A DNA stretch of 64,000 bases from Leguminivora glycinivorella (Eukaryota; Arthropoda; Insecta; Lepidoptera; Tortricidae). The notes below the pieces were generated by a model. It was not told the DNA's origin, ran no database searches, and worked only from the letters and a program-made list of their open reading frames with translations. Position 1 is the stretch's first letter, and every line of letters begins with the position of its first letter. Both the position numbers and the translations under genes were made by a program. The DNA is taken from the NCBI RefSeq assembly GCF_023078275.1, contig NC_062990.1:10121549-10185548 (forward strand), written 5' to 3'. Below, one piece after another: positions 24,301 to 30,300 of this stretch.

Positions 24301-27300
24301 CTCGGGACTAATTTTTAAAATAAAATCATTACAGATAATAATGTTGTCAATGAAAAGTAATTAATAAATCTTTATTAATACAAAACATTAAATAATTACG
24401 TATTTTTGAACCTTTTTATGGCAAATTTTGCAAATTTTGAGAAATAAATACAGTTTCGGTTATTAACCGGTTAGAGACTATAAAAACCGGTTTTTAACAG
24501 AGGCCAAAAAGTCTCGGTTAACCGGTTTTTCGGTTAACCGGTTAACCGGTTTGCACACCCTAGTTAGTGTCCTTTAGTGATGGCGTCAAACGTTAAAGCC
24601 TCCGCCACACATAAAGCGTTTTGATAGCGTAGCGTTAGCGGAGCGCAATGATAGCGGTGCGCCGGACGAACGCTGGCGTTCCGCTCGCAATCCGAGCGCA
24701 TTCCGCTCGCTATCTGCGCTCGTCAGTTCCCGCCGGCGTCCGCTGGGCGCAACGCCAGCGTTCGTCCGGCGCACCGCTATCAATGCGCTCCGCTGACGCT
24801 CCACTAACGCTCTGCCTACGCTCTCAAAACGCGCATGTGTGGCCGAGCTTTAACAGACGTCTAACAAGTCCTTGATAATTAATATTTTTTGCATTAGCGT
24901 ATCTTTTAATAATTAAATTCACACCTCCGACAGGACTCGAACCAATCAAATCCAGCAATGAAACTCGCATGCGAGTTCTTGCTACGAGTATAATAATATT
25001 GACCCTAAGGTCCGTAAGGATACTTGGCAAAACTTACCAGATTTTTTTTACTTTCAACACTTTTCTGTTACAAACTTGTTTAGTTATCAATATAAGCCCA
25101 TTGTATCGGTGTCAAATTTTAGGGTCCAGGGTTCCTCTGATTGTCAGATATTAACAAAGTAACTATGTATAAGAAAATAACAAAGCTCATACAAAACTGG
25201 TCGTAGTTATCACGCATTTTTTAATCCTTAGTAATTAGTAAGGCGGCGGAATTGAAAAAAGTCGTCTAGTTTTGAAGTTGATGTGACTGGAGAGTATACT
25301 GCTGACAAGTGGTATCGTTGTGATCGGTAGACTTTACTGAATACGAAATAATAACTTGTCGCATTCTCAGACTGTGGGGGGGTTAGCTATGACGTCACAA
25401 AGATCGCGGTCCCGGGTTTCAATTTTTTGCCAATTTGTCTAGAACCCCTTATCCAATTTTGAAAAATGAGGTGTCGATTGAAAGCGTATAACATGCTGAT
25501 TAAGATTTATTATATGTGAAAAGTATAGTTTTGTTAGTTATTTTTTAATTAATAATAATGCAAAAAATACTTTTTTTTTACTCTCTTTTTTGATTTTTGT
25601 GACTCAAAAAGGCAATGAAAACGGCCACTTAGCTAAAAAATATATTATATAAATCATTTAACTACATTATTAAGCTATCTGTTGCTTTTTAAATTTCTAC
25701 GATCGGATAATAAATAAGCAAACTACAACCACATACCTGTAGGCGGGGAGTACCGCTTGACACGCGTTCCCATACATTCGGCGTCTACCAAATTACACCT
25801 CGCGCAAAATTCGTTTCAAGCAGATATACCTCTAATCTTATTCATCGTAACCTATCAATATTGGTATCATTTGAAAGTACAATTAAAGTACTTTAAGAAA
25901 CAATGTCAATCATTTTCTTAAAATCAATAATCGCCAGTCTGCGGTGGTTACAAAGGAAAAAGTGGGTATGCAATTTGACTGGTTTCCTAGGTTTGATACC
26001 CTAGACGAGTTTAAAAGGGGAGGTAAAGGTGACATATGGGTTGTTCTCTGGCCTAAAAGCTATACAGAGGGTCAGGGGAGAAAAAAACTAGGGTTTAAGT
26101 TTAGTTTTAAGTTATTTTTTCCTTTATTTGTTGATTTTATTGTGTTTAATTTTTTTGTAATTTTATCAAGGATACACGTTGGTTTCTTTTGCTAAAAGTT
26201 GCCTTTTTTATGAGAAATGTTATGAATTTTATGGCTTTTTCCGATAAAGACTAAAATTAACTTTCAAATAAGGCCACATAGTCATACTTTTACTTATATA
26301 ATATTAAGGGTATGACTATGTATCAGTAGGCCACATAGTCATACTTTTACTTATATAATATTAAGGGTATGACTATGTATCAGTATGACTATGTGGCCTT
26401 ATTTGAAAGTTAATTTTAGTCTCTATCGGAAAATGCCATGAAATTCATAACATTTCTCATAAAAAAGGGAATTTTCAGCAAAAGAAACCAACGTGTATCC
26501 TTGATAAAATTACAAAAAAATTAAACACAATAAAATCAACAAATAAAAGAAAAATAACTTAAAACTAAACGTAAACCCTAGTTTTTTTCTCCCCTGACCC
26601 TCTGTATAGCTTTTAGGCCAGAGAACAACCCATATGTCACCTTTACCTCCCCTTTTAAACTCGTCTAGGGTATCAAACCTAGGAAACCAGTCAAATTGCA
26701 TACCCACTTTTTTCCTTTGTAACCACCGCAGACTGGCGATTATTGATTTTAAGAAAATGATTGACATTGTTTCTTAAAGTACTTTAATTGTACTTTCAAA
26801 TGATACCAATATTGATAGGTTACGATGAATAAGATTAGAGGTATATCTGCTTGAAACGAATTTTGCGCGAGGTGTAATTTGGTAGACGCCGAATGTATGG
26901 GAACGCGTGTCAAGCGGTACTCCCCGCCTACAGGTATGTGGTTGTAGTTTGCTTATTTATTATCCGATCGTAGAAATTTAAAAAGCAACAGATAGCTTAG
27001 TAATGTAGTTAAATGATTTATATAATATATTTTTTAGCTAAGTGGCCGTTTTCATTGCCTTTTTGAGTCACAAAAATCAAAAAAGAGAGTAAAAAAAAAA
27101 GTATTTTTTGCATTATTATTAATTAAAAAATAACTAACAAAACTATACTTTTCACATATAATAAATCTTAATCAGCATGTTATACGCTTTCAATCGACAC
27201 CTCATTTTTCAAAATTGGATAAGGGGTTCTAGACAAATTGGCAAAAAATTGAAACCCGGGACCGCGATCTTTGTGACGTCATAGTTAACCCCCCCACAGT

Positions 27301-30300
27301 CTGAGAATGCGACAAGTCATTATTTCGTACTCAGTAAAGTCTACCGATCACAACAATACCACTTGTCAGCAGTATACTCTCCAGTCACATCAATTTTTTC
27401 CGAGACCCTCTCGCCGCTCTACTAAATCTGGTAAGGCGTTTTTATCAGGCAGTTAATGACTTGTGTGCAAAGCTGTTTGCCGGAGATAGTAGGATTACGC
27501 GAGTGACGATTGAAGGCTCGAGCGAGGGCATTATGAATATTGATGTCAAAATTCAAAAAAGTAAATAAATAAATTTTCCATCACTATGCGACTGCAGTAC
27601 CGAAGACCAGACCATAAAGCACATCATACAGAGGTACCCACTTCGCGCATACACCGGTAGCCCTGATGAGTGATGACCTACTGGACTTGACGCCCAATGC
27701 TGTGCAGTGGTTGTTAAACTTGGATGTAGCCTTATATTTTTTAACCCCCGACGCAAAAACGACGGGGTGTTATAAGTTTAACGTGTCTGTCTGTCTGTGT
27801 GTGTGTCTGTCTGTGGCATCGTAGCTCCCGAACGGATGAACCGATTTAGATTTAGTTTCTTTTTTGTCTGAAAGCTGAGTTAATCGGGAGTGTTCTTAGC
27901 CATGTTTCATGAAAATCGGTCTACTATGTCGCGGTCGGGGGTTTTTTCAAAATTTTAATTTTGTGGTTAGGTTATTTTGTATCTAGAAGACACGAACAAA
28001 CTTAGTCCGTATGTTGAACGATAATGTAGTACCTTTAGAAAACTTCACAAATAGACAGACATGATAATTAGAGTAATTAGACATGTTAGCTTTCTAGGTA
28101 TTGTACTTTCAAGGAGTTTTGAATACTTAATGTAACTTTAACGACCCGATAACAGTCCTCAGAATACTCAAATATTAACATCAATTTAATATTTTAAGAA
28201 GTTTTAATATCGATGTAGGGAGCCTTAGAGTTGGTCAAAGGCACCTAGCCTTCAAAGATATCATCATCAGAAATTTAAGAGCTGGGCTCTTGTCGGTGAA
28301 GCAATCTCCAGCTATATCTTTCCTGGGCTTTTTCTTTGACAGCCTGATACGACACGACATTCACTTTCTCTTTCACTTGGTCCATGTATGCCCTCCTTGG
28401 CTTTCCTCTCTTTCTTCTTCCTTCTACTTTCCCTTCTATGATGATCTTGATGAATTCGTCGTGTCGTAACAGGTGTCCCAACATATTTCCTCTTCTGCAT
28501 TCAACAGTTCTTAAAATACACCTCTTTTCTTTCACTCTGTTTAAGAATTCTTCGTTTGTGACTTTCTCTGTCCAACTTATTTTCTCCATCCGCCGCCAGC
28601 ACCACATTTCAAAAGCTTCAAGGCGTTTTCTGTCTTGTTGCAGCATCGTCCACGTTTCGCTGCCGTATAACGCTATGCTCCAGATGTACAATTTTATTAA
28701 CTTTTTCTTGATTGTTGTGGGTATTTATTCTGGCTTTAAACAGGTACTTTTTTCATTAAATGCTTTCTTTGCCATGGCTATTCGTGCAGTGATGTCTTGA
28801 GTACATCTGGAGTTATTGATGATTACGCTACCCAGATATTTAAACTTACGAACTTGTTCTACGGTGTTATTGTTAATTACTATTGATATATGATTTAAAC
28901 GTGGCTTTTTTGATGTGACTAATATCTAGACAAATTTCGACGGGTACCTCGGTGGTCGGGGTAGTGTAGCGGTCGAACACGTCAGATGCGATAGCTGGAG
29001 ACCCGGGTTCGATTCCCGGCTTCGCCACCAATGGGCTTGATCGCTTTTTCTTTAGTGTATGGTATCTAAGTTATTAGGTGAGAAAAGTCGGTAACTTCAG
29101 CTAAATATATTTGTCCGTCAAAAAATAGGTACTTCATAGTTGTGTACAAAGATCTTATGTTTTTACACGACTGCCCCAAAAAAAGAGTGTATTGTTTTCA
29201 GCGTTCATGTTTGTATGTATTTGCATTTTTTTTAACTACAGTCACCGGTAATAACATCGCACACAAAAAAACGCTGCAAAAATATCTGATACAATCTTCT
29301 CTCTGAGCCATAAAAGTGTGCCAGAAAGTTACACAGTCTTTTCAGCATTTACATCAGCCTTGGAATCGTGTGTTTTGTACTATTAGTACATGTACTACAC
29401 AAGCCTAGTAGATAGGTATGCCTCGGCCGAGCAACCAGCCTCGGTCATGTCCAGTCATCTACATTGGTAATTTTGGCCATACTGGCCATAGCGAAAAAAA
29501 TTGCCTCGTGATGATGCGATGGGCCTTTTTTAGGGTTCCGTAGTCAACTAGGAACCCTTATAGTTTCGCCATGTCTGTCTGTCCGTCCGTCCGTCCGTCC
29601 GTCCGTCCGTCCGTCCGTCCGTCCGTCCGTCCGTCCGCGGATAATCTTAGTAACCGTTAGCACTAGAAAGCTGAAATTTGGTACCAATATGTATATCAAT
29701 CACGCCAACAAAGTGCAAAAATAAAAAATGGAAAAAAATGTTTTATTAGGGTACCCCCCCTACATGAAAAGTGGGGGCTGATATTTTTTTTATTCCAACC
29801 CCAACGTGTGATATATTGTTGGATAGGTATTTAAAAATGAATAAGGGTTTGCTAAGATCGTTTTTTGATAATATTAATATTTTCGGAAATAATCGCTCCT
29901 AAAGGAAAAAAAAGTGCGTCCCCCCCCTCTAACTTTTGAACCATATGTTTAAAAAATATGGAAAAAATCACGAAAGTAGAACTATATAAAGACTTTCTAG
30001 GAAAATTGTTTTGAACTTGATAGGTCCAGTAGTTTTTGAGAAAAATACGGAAAACTACGGAACCCTACACTGAGCGTGGCCCGACACGCTCTTGGCCGGT
30101 TTTTTTTAAGTTGTCTACCCTACTTTTTTTTGTAACATGGGTATTTTGACTATTACTCAGAATCGCGAGGTGTTTCGATCCTGATGGGAAAAAATGTCCC
30201 AAGATTTCAATACATTTTTTCGAACCTTCCATTCCGTTACCGCCATACAAAATATATGAAAAACTATAAGGGTTCCTGGTTGACTATGGAACCCTAAAAA

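Noticed and set aside
24586..24875. GC-rich frames on both strands
   Set aside because: Explained by the palindromic GTTAAAGC-ended MITE.
25944..26767. Mirror-image 83- to 85-codon frames in the two palindrome arms
   Set aside because: The same sequence on opposite strands, no family match, low-complexity hydrophobic tail; a by-product of the palindrome.
28951..29030. Functional tRNA gene
   Set aside because: T arm and acceptor are good but no anticodon stem forms; more likely a SINE head.
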